Source: Thalassolituus maritimus
GTDB taxonomy: Bacteria; Pseudomonadota; Gammaproteobacteria; Pseudomonadales; Oceanobacteraceae
Direction of reading: 5' to 3'
NCBI GenBank assembly: GCA_913019975.1
Contig: CAJWBH010000006.1
Location: 62,001-126,000 of the forward strand
Length of the DNA stretch: 64,000 bases
The notes under the pieces: generated by a model
Database searches by the model: none
What the model was told of the DNA's origin: nothing
Seen by the model: the letters and a program-made list of their open reading frames with translations, nothing else
Translations under genes and position numbers: made by a program
Shown here: positions 47,059 through 55,979 of the stretch, one piece after another
How positions within the stretch are numbered: the stretch's first letter is position 1
Layout of the letters: every line of letters begins with the position of its first letter

Positions 47059-47790
47059 ATGATAAAGCTATATCAGTTCCCGGTGTCGCACTACTGCGAA
47101 AAAGTTCGCTGGGCGCTGGATTTTAAGGGGCTGAAATACCGGAAAATTAATCTTGTACCTGGACCTCATGTGCGCAAGGTTCTGCAGATGGCCTCAAGAT
47201 CACAGGTGCCGGTTCTTGAAGACGGCAAAGTGATAGTGCAGGGCAGTGCAGAGATTATTGATTACCTCGAATCGAAATACCCCGAACGCTCACTCACGCC
47301 AAAAGACCCTTCGCTGGCAGAGCAAGCCAGGGCTTGGGAAGAGCGTCTGGATCGGATCGCTGGCCCAGCGGTCAGAACGTTTAATTATCATTTCCTGTTA
47401 CCATTCCCGAGAGCAATCGTGCCCTTGCTTACTGCAAAACAGAGCCTGGTAGTGAGCATGATGTTTTACGTTGGTTATCGTAAGCTCTCGAATACCTTAC
47501 GTGGCTGGATGAACATCAACGAAACCAGTGCTCACAAAGCAATGAACGACATGGATGAATTGCTGAACGAATTGCGACAGATATATGCGAACACCCGATA
47601 TCTGGTCGGTGATGAATTTACGCGTGCTGATCTCACTGCCTGCGCTTTGTTTGCACCTTTATTCAGACCGAATGGCTATGGCCTTAAGTGGCCGACTGAC
47701 GTCGAGGAACCCGCCGAAATGAAACACTGGAAAGCGTCTCACGAGCGAGCCCTGCAATCGTTGGCTATTCGCTACGAACAGAACCGTTAA
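47059..47790 (+). CDS. Glutathione S-transferase family protein
   Basis: 243 residues. Seen: N-terminal thioredoxin fold KLYQFPVSHYCEKVRWALDF with a Ser/Tyr/Cys cluster at the usual catalytic position, SQVPVLEDGKVIVQGSAEII with the cis-Pro and the glutathione-binding S-A-E in place of E-S, and an all-helical C-terminal domain (LVGDEFTRADLTACALFAPL). Ribosome site GAGGAGG precedes the ATG. Probable detoxification or redox role in the cytoplasm. Convergent with nhaD, 4 nt apart. Confidence 0.9.
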   Translation: MIKLYQFPVSHYCEKVRWALDFKGLKYRKINLVPGPHVRKVLQMASRSQVPVLEDGKVIVQGSAEIIDYLESKYPERSLTPKDPSLAEQARAWEERLDRIAGPAVRTFNYHFLLPFPRAIVPLLTAKQSLVVSMMFYVGYRKLSNTLRGWMNINETSAHKAMNDMDELLNELRQIYANTRYLVGDEFTRADLTACALFAPLFRPNGYGLKWPTDVEEPAEMKHWKASHERALQSLAIRYEQNR

Positions 47791-47794
47791 GGCG

Positions 47795-49057
47795 TCAGGT
47801 TTGAGCGAAGATCAGGGTGCCGAGCCCCATCGTCAGAGCGTACCCCAGGGTGTATGCCAGTAGTAAAGCGACGATAAATCTCAGATAAGTGCCAAACGTT
47901 AATGCTTCAATCTTACTCATTGCGACAATGCCTGCGGCTGAACCTATGATCAGCAGTGAACCACCCACTCCTACGGCATAGGTCAGTGCCAACCACTCCG
48001 CTGGACTCATCACAACGTCTGATTTGAGCAGGGCAGCAGTGAGAGGGACGTTATCGATAATGGATGAAAACAGCCCCATCAGATAGTTCGCCTGCCACGC
48101 AGGAAGATACTCATAGACGGCAACAAACGAATCCAGTGCTCGGATCTCTTTCAGCGCGCCGACCACCATAAGAATGCCGAGGAAGAACATCAGGGTATCG
48201 AATTCGATACGACGGATATAATCCATAATAGGATCATCCTCAGTATCTTCTCCCATCCCTTTCGCGACCAGGAACATAATGGACAGCCCGGTCAGAAAGG
48301 TAAGTACAGGTGGAATATCGAAGAGTACATTGAAGGCAATGGTAGTCATGATCGTCAGCAGGAAAATACCCGCTACGACAATGTCGACCTGCTGTAGGTC
48401 GTGCGATGTTTTGGTGACAGTCACCTCGCCGGACATCGGTAACATCAGCAGAGCGATCAGAACGAGAACGGCACAGAAGGCTGGCAGAGAAAGCATCAGC
48501 AGGCTGGTAATTTCTGCTTTATCGGCGAGAAATATCATCAACGTCGTCACGTCGCCAGTGATCATGGCCACGCCGCCTGAATTCACAGCAAAGACAGCAA
48601 TCGCGGCGAACCTCAGTGTCTTCTGAGCAGGTAATTGCAACGAAAGAATGAGAGCGACGGATACCAGTGTCGCGGTAATGTTGTCGGCGAGCGATGAGAA
48701 GACAAAGGCAAATAAACCAGTGAGCAGCATCAGTTTTCGTTCGGATATTTGCTGCGGAAGCACCTTGAAAATGGCGCTTTCGATCAAGCCCTTTTTATTA
48801 AGGTAAGCGACAAAGGTCATCGCTGCGGTGAGGAACAGCCAGAGTGCGGCAATTTCTCCGATGTTTTCTTTCAGCCCTTCCTCAATCCTATGATGCTCCG
48901 GTGTCCCGATGCTGGCGGCAAACAGAATGACCCAGGAAATTGAGCCGAAGAACAATACCGACTGGGCTTTATTAATGTGAATAACTTCTTCGAAGATAAT
49001 TCCGATCAACGCCAGCACGGCGAGTGTAATCAGAATCCAGGAAACAAATTCAGGCAT
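47795..49057 (-). CDS. nhaD: Sodium:proton antiporter NhaD
   Basis: 420-residue inner-membrane antiporter of the IT superfamily NhaD type found in Vibrio, Alkalimonas and Halomonas. Seen: about 11-12 helices; FSSLADNITATLVSVALILS, NSGGVAMITGDVTTLMIFLA, and SSIIDNVPLTAALLKSDVVM, the paired D-N and G-D motifs shared by NhaD proteins; EFDTLMFFLGILMVVGALKE. Exports Na+ (and Li+) in exchange for protons and supports growth at high salt and alkaline pH. Expression unit appears to be a single gene. Confidence 0.95.
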   Translation of the reverse strand: MPEFVSWILITLAVLALIGIIFEEVIHINKAQSVLFFGSISWVILFAASIGTPEHHRIEEGLKENIGEIAALWLFLTAAMTFVAYLNKKGLIESAIFKVLPQQISERKLMLLTGLFAFVFSSLADNITATLVSVALILSLQLPAQKTLRFAAIAVFAVNSGGVAMITGDVTTLMIFLADKAEITSLLMLSLPAFCAVLVLIALLMLPMSGEVTVTKTSHDLQQVDIVVAGIFLLTIMTTIAFNVLFDIPPVLTFLTGLSIMFLVAKGMGEDTEDDPIMDYIRRIEFDTLMFFLGILMVVGALKEIRALDSFVAVYEYLPAWQANYLMGLFSSIIDNVPLTAALLKSDVVMSPAEWLALTYAVGVGGSLLIIGSAAGIVAMSKIEALTFGTYLRFIVALLLAYTLGYALTMGLGTLIFAQT

Positions 49058-49177
49058 GAGCGACGCTTATTCAGGGCATGAGAACCTTCATTCTATGCCC
49101 ATCACCATAGGTGCGAAAGCAGACATATGTCCTAATTGCTGAACAAATTGATCCAGCTCAGAGGCTGTTACGTGAGA

Positions 49178-49810
49178 TCAGTTATCTGACAGGCTGGCGT
49201 CATTCCAGTCGCGCAATAGTTCTGCCTGAAGATGAGCAAGCTCCATCAATGCATGCAGTTCGGCAGCTGTATTCTTCTCGCCAGAATAGATAGGCAGAGA
49301 GCGGATGCGTTGTACGAGTGCGTGGTCCGGTGATTCCATTTTTTTTCGCTCAAGTGCCCAGCGGATATTGCTGTTCAGCATGCGGAAGAAGGTAATACGA
49401 GTTGTCAGGCTGAAGATACTGGCGCTGTCGCTGTGACGGAAGTGGTCGAACTCAATGCCTGCCAGCAGGGCGTTCTTACTCGAGACCCGGATAGATGCTG
49501 AGCGCTTAAAATTCAGCACCATTGCCATGACACCAAATGGTTCGCCGGGGTTGATTGTGCCCAAGACTTCTTCTGCGTGATCATCGGCAATGACGTCGAG
49601 CTCACCGCGCAGCAGAAAATACAATACGTTTGCGCCATCACCTTTATGCAGCACAATTTCATTCTGCTCGGCGGTCACAAATCGCGCCTGCGTCATCAAT
49701 AACTCGAATTGTTCTGGATCAGTCTTCAGTAGCTCTTTGAAAAAAGTGACGCCGGAAACGATTCTGTGGAGGTTTTCAAGCGGGTACTCTTCCCGGGTGA
49801 CGGGGCGCAT
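49178..49810 (-). CDS. Stand-alone cyclic-nucleotide-binding-domain protein
   Basis: 210 residues. Residues about 35-130 form a cNMP-binding (CAP_ED) jelly roll: IVLHKGDGANVLYFLLRGEL, then VLGTINPGEPFGVMAMVLNF and K-R-S-A-S-I-R-V where the phosphate-binding cassette (normally G-E-x-x-x-x-x-x-x-x-R-x-A-x) is expected, with the R-S-A end retained. The C-terminal 75 residues are helical with no helix-turn-helix, so it is not a Crp-type transcription factor. Such proteins often act as second-messenger-sensing partners of other proteins. The ligand (cAMP, cGMP or c-di-GMP) is unknown. Confidence 0.78.
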   Translation of the reverse strand: MRPVTREEYPLENLHRIVSGVTFFKELLKTDPEQFELLMTQARFVTAEQNEIVLHKGDGANVLYFLLRGELDVIADDHAEEVLGTINPGEPFGVMAMVLNFKRSASIRVSSKNALLAGIEFDHFRHSDSASIFSLTTRITFFRMLNSNIRWALERKKMESPDHALVQRIRSLPIYSGEKNTAAELHALMELAHLQAELLRDWNDASLSDN

Positions 49811-50194
49811 AAAAGATCCTGTTGTCTAACGCACACCTAACGCTCAGGTATGCCCTATGATTTATGTAGCTCCAATCGTAATCCGGCTCAGCCACATACG
49901 AACGACGGGAGCATACCACTCGCTTTACGATGAAAATGAGAATCGGCCCGCATTGTGGCAGATTATCACGTCGTCTGTTTAAGAGTAGCTCACTATGATG
50001 TCATCGCTTTATAAAATGATGCTCTGTTCATTATTGCTTCTTGCAATAACTACTCTACACAAAATTCTTTCGATGCTGGAGACTCAGTAAGAGGGAAGTG
50101 ATCGCGGTGTTGTTTGGGGAGGTGTTCGGTCTTGGGGGGGGCGCTGGTGCTGCCGCCCGAGCTGGGCGACAGACTCAACTTAAGCTGTCTCTGA
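49811..50194. other. 384-bp intergenic region
   Basis: Holds one short hydrophobic reading frame (49995-50090, listed separately) and an unusual G-run at about 50131-50141 (a GGGGGGG stretch followed by GCGCTGG and inverted GC-rich pieces). A possible hairpin GACAG-N13-CTGTC lies near 50170-50192, downstream of the PilJ gene, but without a T-tract. Nothing else supported. Confidence 0.35.
49995..50090 (+). CDS. Possible 31-residue hydrophobic small protein
   Basis: ATG at 49995 opens a 31-codon frame ending at TAA 50088-50090. It encodes MMSSLYKMMLCSLLLLAITT and a mixed C-terminus, which would make a single membrane helix. AAGAG lies upstream at a slightly long distance. It could be a small membrane protein, a leader peptide or chance; composition alone does not decide. 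Confidence 0.22.
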   Translation: MMSSLYKMMLCSLLLLAITTLHKILSMLETQ

Positions 50195-50995
50195 TCAGTC
50201 TGATCCGGCGAGAAGCTGATCTGAATTCATCAGTTCCTGGTATTGGCCGGTGATTTTGTCCATCTTTTTCAGGATTGATTCGGTGGTTACTGAAATCACG
50301 GTGGGAACAAACCGGCCCTGATCACCGAGCTGAAAGCCTGACTGTGAAAACTTCCACTGATTCTGTACACGCTTCAGTGCATCATTGAGTGGGTCGTCAT
50401 TTTTCTTCGATGCCTGAAGCTCAAGCAGTGACTCATCGAAGAGGGTAATCGCTTGCTTAAACTCCTCTTCGAGAGCGGGAGCATCGACCTTCCAGTACAT
50501 CGCCATGTAAGCCTTAGCGATTTTCTGGGATAGCATTCGCTGGCGGCCCGACATATTGACCAGGCGGCCACTGGCAATGCCCGAGTGCTTCTCGATCTCT
50601 TTCACGACATCATTACACGCAGTGAGAAGATTCAGGTTTTCTTTCAGTAGTTCCGGCACAAGAGACTTGTCGGGTGTAGAGATGATTTTAACCCGGTGCG
50701 AGAGCCATATCTCCTCTACGGCATCCAGTTTCGCATTGATTTTATCACTGGGAGCGTAATCGCGCAGGGCCAGAAACTGCTCTTCAAACAGTGCAACGGC
50801 AGAATCCAGCTGTCGCTGTGCCGTTTCAGTTTTTACGTTGGCACCGATCATCAGGTAGTCCTTCATCATACGTTGTGAAAGCATACGCTGACGGCCTGAT
50901 ACATTGATGGCTTCTGCATCCGTGAGGCCCCAGCTAAGAGTCGGAGCAGTCAGGGGCATGAGAGTAATCATAAGTGTGAACAGCAGACTTCTCAC
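50195..50995 (-). CDS. Periplasmic protein with two tandem PilJ/NarX-type sensor domains
   Basis: 266 residues. Signal peptide at 1-23 (MRSLLFTLMITLMPLTAPTL followed by S-W-G), then two copies of a helical domain, each starting with the P-box-like motif: INVSGRQRMLSQRMMKDYLM near residue 30 and VNMSGRQRMLSQKIAKAYMA near 146. In NarX/NarQ the corresponding P-box binds nitrate or nitrite, and in PilJ it forms the N-terminal periplasmic module. Here there is no TM2, HAMP or signalling domain, so the protein should be a free periplasmic or weakly anchored ligand binder. Partner unknown; it is an isolated gene. Confidence 0.82.
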   Translation of the reverse strand: MRSLLFTLMITLMPLTAPTLSWGLTDAEAINVSGRQRMLSQRMMKDYLMIGANVKTETAQRQLDSAVALFEEQFLALRDYAPSDKINAKLDAVEEIWLSHRVKIISTPDKSLVPELLKENLNLLTACNDVVKEIEKHSGIASGRLVNMSGRQRMLSQKIAKAYMAMYWKVDAPALEEEFKQAITLFDESLLELQASKKNDDPLNDALKRVQNQWKFSQSGFQLGDQGRFVPTVISVTTESILKKMDKITGQYQELMNSDQLLAGSD

Positions 50996-51267
50996 GGTTA
51001 TATCCTTTGCTTAGTTGATTAATATTCGCCTGATTCGGCTGGCTTATAAGCAACGCAGCAAGATACGAGCCACCAGTGAAATATAGCTGTCATGAAAGAC
51101 AGGTGGCCGGAAATCCACGAACTCCGGCCATCTGAGGACGCAGGCCTGCACTGACTGAGGGCATGTTTCAGTTGGATAGATGATATTTAGTGCAAAAAGA
51201 AAGAGATAACAGCGGGGGAGGATGGCCCCGCCGGCTGCGGGGTCACCATTATTCAATAGCTGTTGGC

Positions 51268-52863
51268 TTATTCGATACCGAGTGACTTCAGGTACTCGTC
51301 ATAGCTGCCGTGGAAGTCGACAATCTCGTTGTCGCGGATCTCGATAATACGGGTCGCCAGTGACGACACGAACTCACGGTCGTGGGAGACGAAGATAAGG
51401 GTGCCTTCGTACATCTCCAGTGCCATGTTCAGAGACTCAATGGATTCCATGTCCATGTGGTTGGTCGGTTCGTCCATCAGCAGAACGTTATGGTCGTTCA
51501 TCATCAGCTTACCGAAAAGCAGGCGACCCTTCTCACCGCCTGAGCACACTTTGACGGATTTCTTGATGTCGTCCTGGTTGAATAACAGGCGACCAAGAGT
51601 ACCGCGCACGGCCTGATCGTCGTGCTTATCGGTTTTCCACTGCTCCATCCAGTCGTACAGGTTGCCGCCCATATCGAATTCGTATTCGTGATCCTGTGCG
51701 TAGTAGCCAAGGTCGGCGTTTTCAGCCCACTTAATGGTGCCGGCCGTTGGCGTGACATCGCCGACCAGACACTTCAGGAAGGTCGTCTTACCGGCGCCGT
51801 TGGCACCGATCACGGCAATTTTTTCACCGGCTTCAATCAGCAGGTTGGTGTTCTTGAACAGCGGTGCTTCGCCATCGTAAGAATGTGCCAGACCTTCGAT
51901 CTCCAGCGCCAGACGGTGGAGTTTCTTCTCCTGATTGAAGCGGATATATGGGTTCTGACGGCTCGAAGGCTTGATGTCGTCGAGCTTAATTTTTTCCATC
52001 TGCTTAGCGCGGCTGGTGGCCTGCTTCGCTTTCGACGCGTTGGCCGAGAAGCGCGATACAAACTGCTGCAGTTCAGCGATCTGAGCTTTCTTCTTGGCGT
52101 TTTCTGATTGCAGACGCTCGCGGGCTGCGGTCGAGGCAATCATAAAGTCGTCGTAGTTGCCCGGATAAATCTTGATATCGCCGTAATCAATGTCGGCCAT
52201 GTGCGTGCACACAGAGTTCAGGAAGTGACGGTCGTGCGAGATGATGATCATGGTGCACTTCATGTCATTGATGATGCCTTCCAGCCAACGAATCGTGTTG
52301 ATGTCGAGGTTGTTGGTCGGTTCGTCGAGCAGCAGGATGTCCGGGTTTGAGAACAGCGCCTGCGCCAGCAGAACACGCAGTTTCCAGCCTGGGGCGACTT
52401 CAGACATCGGGCCCTGATGAAGTTCGGTCTCAATGCCCGCGCCTAACAGAAGCTCACCGGCACGGCTTTCGGCGGTGTAGCCGTCCATTTCTGCGAACTC
52501 ACCTTCAAGCTCAGCGGCGCGCATGTAGTCGTCTTCGGTGGCTTCCAGATTAGCGTAGATCGCATCGCGCTCTTCTTTGATGGCCCACAACTCTTTGTTG
52601 CCCATCATCACGGTGTCGATCACAGTGCATTCTTCAAACGCAAACTGATCCTGATGCAGCTTACCGAGACGCTCGCCCGGTGATACGCTGACGTTGCCCG
52701 CGCTTGGCTCCAGTGAACCATCGAGGATCTTCATGAAGGTAGATTTTCCACAACCGTTGGCACCGATGAGGCCGTAGCGGTTGCCATCTCCGAATTTGAC
52801 AGAGATGTTCTCGAACAGCGGCTTGGCACCGAACTGCATGGTGATATTAGCGGTAGAAATCAC
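51268..52863 (-). CDS. ybiT: ABC-F family ribosome-associated ATPase YbiT
   Basis: 531 residues, two ABC ATPase domains with no membrane domain. Seen: Walker [12 protein letters not shown] and [11 protein letters not shown], Walker B blocks [11 protein letters not shown] and [11 protein letters not shown], linker of basic helices ([20 protein letters not shown]) corresponding to the P-site tRNA interaction motif of ABC-F proteins. Start chosen as GTG at 52863 ([11 protein letters not shown]), preceded by AGGAAGT and giving the length of E. coli YbiT (530); the frame extends 24 codons further. ABC-F proteins of this group act on ribosomes to rescue or regulate elongation. Confidence 0.93.
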   Translation of the reverse strand: MISTANITMQFGAKPLFENISVKFGDGNRYGLIGANGCGKSTFMKILDGSLEPSAGNVSVSPGERLGKLHQDQFAFEECTVIDTVMMGNKELWAIKEERDAIYANLEATEDDYMRAAELEGEFAEMDGYTAESRAGELLLGAGIETELHQGPMSEVAPGWKLRVLLAQALFSNPDILLLDEPTNNLDINTIRWLEGIINDMKCTMIIISHDRHFLNSVCTHMADIDYGDIKIYPGNYDDFMIASTAARERLQSENAKKKAQIAELQQFVSRFSANASKAKQATSRAKQMEKIKLDDIKPSSRQNPYIRFNQEKKLHRLALEIEGLAHSYDGEAPLFKNTNLLIEAGEKIAVIGANGAGKTTFLKCLVGDVTPTAGTIKWAENADLGYYAQDHEYEFDMGGNLYDWMEQWKTDKHDDQAVRGTLGRLLFNQDDIKKSVKVCSGGEKGRLLFGKLMMNDHNVLLMDEPTNHMDMESIESLNMALEMYEGTLIFVSHDREFVSSLATRIIEIRDNEIVDFHGSYDEYLKSLGIE

Positions 52864-53002
52864 AGGCACTTCCTGAATTGCGTAGGCAGATTTTGGGACG
52901 TATTCAAAGGCCGCGACTATACGCGTTTTCGCCACAGAAAACGAGTCTGAACCCCCACCACATACACCAGAGTACCTGTCGCGGGGGCCTTAATTGAGTG
53001 AC

Positions 53003-54082
53003 TTACTTTTTCAGGCGCAGGGTATTGCCCGAGGTGTTCTTAGGATTGCGGTATACCGTCTTTTTGCGCGGTGCAGATGAGCTGCTGTCATCTTTGCTGT
53101 CTTTGGGCTGTTCTTTCCGGGCGGTATGCTTCTCAGGCTTGCGATTGTTTGCTTTCTGGCCTTTGGGCTTGTTCTTTTTAGCATCGGGCTTGCCACCGGC
53201 ATGTTTGATGGCTTTCTTACGCTCTTCCTCACTGGCGAGTCGGATGCCATTCTCCTCGATTATGATTTCCCGTTCTTTGTAGAGCTTCCCTACGGCCATC
53301 TTAAACGCACGCTTGCTGACACCGAAGTGCATTTCGATCAGTTCTGCCGGGCTGTAATCGTTCAGGCCCAGAGTGCCGCCGGAGTCTTTGAGCTTCTGCA
53401 GGATGCGCTTTGATAGCGAATCGGCTCTCTGATGGCCAATGGGCTCGAGGCTCAGGTCCAGACGCTGGTCTTCCCGTACCTGACGGATAAAGCCCTCGGT
53501 CTTCTGTCCAACGCGGATCGCTTTATGAATCTGGCTGTTGTGAAGCACACCCCAGTAGGTGTTATCGACGATGGCTTTGTAGCCAATATCCGTACGTTGC
53601 GCGATCAGTAGCTTGACCTTATCGCCCATCTGATATGGGTCAGCAGCGCCCGGCCAGTTCGCGCTTGCTTCGTCTTTAATAAAGCGATTCAGACGTGTAG
53701 TGCCGATTAAACGCCCGGTATTGTCGCTGGTGACGTAGACCACGTACGACTGCCCGGCTTCCATGCGTTGCTTCTGCTCAGCAAAAGGAACGAACAGATC
53801 TTTCGGCAGGCCCCAGTCGAGAAACGCTCCGGTACGGTTCACGTCTTTCACCATCAAACTGGCCGCCTGGTTCAGCTGTACCCGCGGGCGCTGTGTCGTA
53901 GCGATCAGACGATCATCGGAATCCAGGTAAATAAATACTTCAAGCGTACTGCCGGTTTCTATGCCCTCGGGCACAAAACGGTTGGGCAGGAGCACGCGCT
54001 CGCCGCTGTCATCGCTCAGGTACAGGCCCTGGGGCTGTGTGTCGGCGACCGTCAGAGTGTGAAACAGACCGGGTGTCATCAT
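53003..54082 (-). CDS. CvfB/YitL-like S1 RNA-binding protein with Lys-rich tail
   Basis: 359 residues. Residues 1 to about 285 match the CvfB family: several S1/OB-like domains (GAFLDWGLPKDLFVPFAEQK is the second S1 strand set) and a winged-helix C-terminal domain (KRILQKLKDSGGTLGLNDYS followed by P-A-E-L-I-E-M-H-F-G-V-S-K). The last ~75 residues are a Lys/Asn/Ser-rich disordered tail that most family members (about 280 residues) lack. CvfB proteins bind RNA; in Staphylococcus they affect virulence and DNA damage tolerance. ATG with GGAGA upstream. 34 nt downstream of ppiC on the same strand. Confidence 0.88.
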   Translation of the reverse strand: MMTPGLFHTLTVADTQPQGLYLSDDSGERVLLPNRFVPEGIETGSTLEVFIYLDSDDRLIATTQRPRVQLNQAASLMVKDVNRTGAFLDWGLPKDLFVPFAEQKQRMEAGQSYVVYVTSDNTGRLIGTTRLNRFIKDEASANWPGAADPYQMGDKVKLLIAQRTDIGYKAIVDNTYWGVLHNSQIHKAIRVGQKTEGFIRQVREDQRLDLSLEPIGHQRADSLSKRILQKLKDSGGTLGLNDYSPAELIEMHFGVSKRAFKMAVGKLYKEREIIIEENGIRLASEEERKKAIKHAGGKPDAKKNKPKGQKANNRKPEKHTARKEQPKDSKDDSSSSAPRKKTVYRNPKNTSGNTLRLKK

Positions 54083-54116
54083 GGGGTTCTCCGTATTTTC
54101 AGGGGCGTCAGCGTCT

Positions 54117-54398
54117 TCACTGACGGTAAAGTGTTTTGATCAGATGCCAGCCGAATTTGGTTTTCACCGGCCCTTGTACTTTTAACAGGGGGCCTTTGAA
54201 GACGGCATCGACGAAGGGCTTCACCATATCGTTGCGACCGAACTCTCCCAGTGAGCCGCCTTGTTTGCCGGACGGACAGGTGGAGTGTTTACGCGCCAGC
54301 TTGTCGAACTCAGCCCCTTTGTTGAGCTGTTTCAGCAAAGATTCGGCTTCCTCACGGGTTTTGACAAGAATATGGCAGGCGCAGGCGCGGTTGGCCAT
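54117..54398 (-). CDS. ppiC: Parvulin-type peptidyl-prolyl isomerase PpiC
   Basis: 93 residues, the same length as E. coli PpiC. Seen: ACACHILVKTREEAESLLKQ at the N-terminus, KLARKHSTCPSGKQGGSLGE in the middle and GPVKTKFGWHLIKTLYR at the end, covering the parvulin fold. Catalyses cis-trans isomerisation of peptide bonds before proline in the cytoplasm. ATG with GGAGG upstream; followed by the CvfB-like gene. Confidence 0.95.
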   Translation of the reverse strand: MANRACACHILVKTREEAESLLKQLNKGAEFDKLARKHSTCPSGKQGGSLGEFGRNDMVKPFVDAVFKGPLLKVQGPVKTKFGWHLIKTLYRQ

Positions 54399-54484
54399 GG
54401 TGGAAACCTCCGGAATACTGACGGGTCATACAGGTGTGTTACTCTCAGCGCGGATAGTATCACAGGCCCAGAGGTGAGGTACGG

Positions 54485-54805
54485 GTGGAATTACTGATCA
54501 TAGCGGTACTCGCCGGGCTGGCTTTGCTTGGTTGGCCCGCAATTCAGCGGCAACAGGCGGCGCGGGTGCTGGCGCTCAGGTATCTGCGGAAGCAGTGTCA
54601 GCAGGAGAATCTGCAGCTGCTCGATGACACTGTGTCGCTGGCACGTATGCGTCTTAAGTTTACTAAGGGGCGACCTGTGCTGGTACGAGGCTACGAATTT
54701 GAATTCAGTGTCGACGGCGGTGATCGCTACCCGGGCTCACTGGTACTGGAGGGCTACCGGCCGGTATCTGTGGTGCTGGCGGTGCATTCTGATCCACAGG
54801 CCTGA
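54485..54805 (+). CDS. DUF3301 family protein
   Basis: 106 residues: one N-terminal membrane helix (ELLIIAVLAGLALLGWPAIQ), then a cytoplasmic part with QRQQAARVLALRYLRKQCQQ, LLDDTVSLARMRLKFTKGRP and VRGYEFEFSVDGGDRYPGSL, which is the DUF3301 pattern found across gammaproteobacteria. Start is GTG with GAGGT upstream. Function unknown. Confidence 0.85.
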   Translation: MELLIIAVLAGLALLGWPAIQRQQAARVLALRYLRKQCQQENLQLLDDTVSLARMRLKFTKGRPVLVRGYEFEFSVDGGDRYPGSLVLEGYRPVSVVLAVHSDPQA

Positions 54806-54843
54806 TTCGCTGCCATCAACAACTTCATACAAGGAACGAGATA

Positions 54844-55077
54844 ATGGTTAACCACGAATCAGAGAAGTCCCGCTTCGTGATTGAACAGGACGGTAAAGAG
54901 TGTGTGCTTGATTACGTACTGAAAGGTGATCAAGTGAATTTTACACACACCTATGTCCCGTTCGCTTTGCGCGGAAAGGGGTTAGCTGAAGAACTTGTTA
55001 AAACCGGGCTTCAATGGGCTAATGACAACTCTCTTACTATCAAGGCCAGTTGTTGGTATGTGAAGAAATTTCTGTAA
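54844..55077 (+). CDS. Small GNAT-type N-acetyltransferase (YjdJ-like)
   Basis: 77-residue minimal acetyltransferase. Seen: VIEQDGKECVLDYVLKGDQV, the acetyl-CoA-binding loop LRGKGLAEELVKTGLQWA (R-x-x-G-x-x), and the C-terminal KASCWYVKKFL. This agrees with the small YjdJ/NATD1-like family, usually 85-100 residues, so it is at the short end. 38 nt after the DUF3301 gene. Substrate unknown. Confidence 0.82.
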   Translation: MVNHESEKSRFVIEQDGKECVLDYVLKGDQVNFTHTYVPFALRGKGLAEELVKTGLQWANDNSLTIKASCWYVKKFL

Positions 55078-55265
55078 GCATTTACAACCTGTCTGATCTG
55101 CACACTCGATAGCCTCATCCATAGTGAATTGTGTGTGCTCAGGTATCATCAGACCTGGCAGGACGTTCACTGATACTTACGAATTTCTGTCCAGAGAGAA
55201 CTAAATGCTGAATGCATAAGGACTCGAGAAAATCGTCAGTAAAAATAGAGCCATCGATACCACGC

Positions 55266-55976
55266 TTAAGCGCGCGGCAGGTGAATAAATTCAGTCATCC
55301 AGCGAGCGATGGTTTTGCTGTCATTCGGTTGTTCCAAAGTATTCATTGCCTGAGTTAAACGCTCATCGCCAACGTCTTCGCGGCGGCGCTCCAGTAACCT
55401 TCTGAAGTATTCGGGCGTAAATTCCGGGTGCCCTTGAAAGCTCAGGATCAGATCATTGTTATACCAGGCGGCGTATTGGCAGAAGTCACTACCCGCCAGT
55501 CTACGGGCCCCTTCTGGTAGCGCAGAAACCTGATCTTTATGACTGTAAATCAGTTGATAGGCTGGCTGATCATCATTCAGCCACATGGGGCGGTGATCAA
55601 TCTCCGTCATATGATTACCGACGCCCCAACCCTTGTTGCTTAAGCCTGCGTGGCCACCCAATGCATGGGCCAACAACTGATGGCCAAAGCATATGCCGAG
55701 CATGCGTTCTTTACGTGAGTGGGCTTCGCGCACCCATTCCATTAATGGCTGAATCCAGTGGTCGGTGTCGTAAACACCGGTCTTTGAGCCGGTCAGTAGG
55801 TAGGCGTCGCATTCCCCCGCTGACGGTAACTCGCCGTCATGAATCTGATAGAAAGTGAAGTTCAGGTTTGGATCAATGCTGGCGAGAAGTTCAGACAACA
55901 TGACGCCATAGGACACATAATCGCCGATAAGGTCATCATAGAGAACATCACATTCAAGGATACCGAGAGCGGCCAT
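55266..55976 (-). CDS. Class-I glutamine amidotransferase (GMP synthase-like)
   Basis: 236-residue stand-alone glutaminase domain of the GATase class-I family. Seen: catalytic Cys in MLGICFGHQLLAHALGGHAG, oxyanion loop LTGSKTGVYDTDHWIQPL, and the His-Glu of the triad in FQGHPEFTPEYF. It lacks the synthetase half of GuaA. Such proteins may hydrolyse gamma-glutamyl compounds or serve an unlinked synthetase. Starts 3 nt after the DUF3820 gene, so the two are an operon. Confidence 0.9.
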   Translation of the reverse strand: MAALGILECDVLYDDLIGDYVSYGVMLSELLASIDPNLNFTFYQIHDGELPSAGECDAYLLTGSKTGVYDTDHWIQPLMEWVREAHSRKERMLGICFGHQLLAHALGGHAGLSNKGWGVGNHMTEIDHRPMWLNDDQPAYQLIYSHKDQVSALPEGARRLAGSDFCQYAAWYNNDLILSFQGHPEFTPEYFRRLLERRREDVGDERLTQAMNTLEQPNDSKTIARWMTEFIHLPRA

Positions 55977-55979
55977 AGA

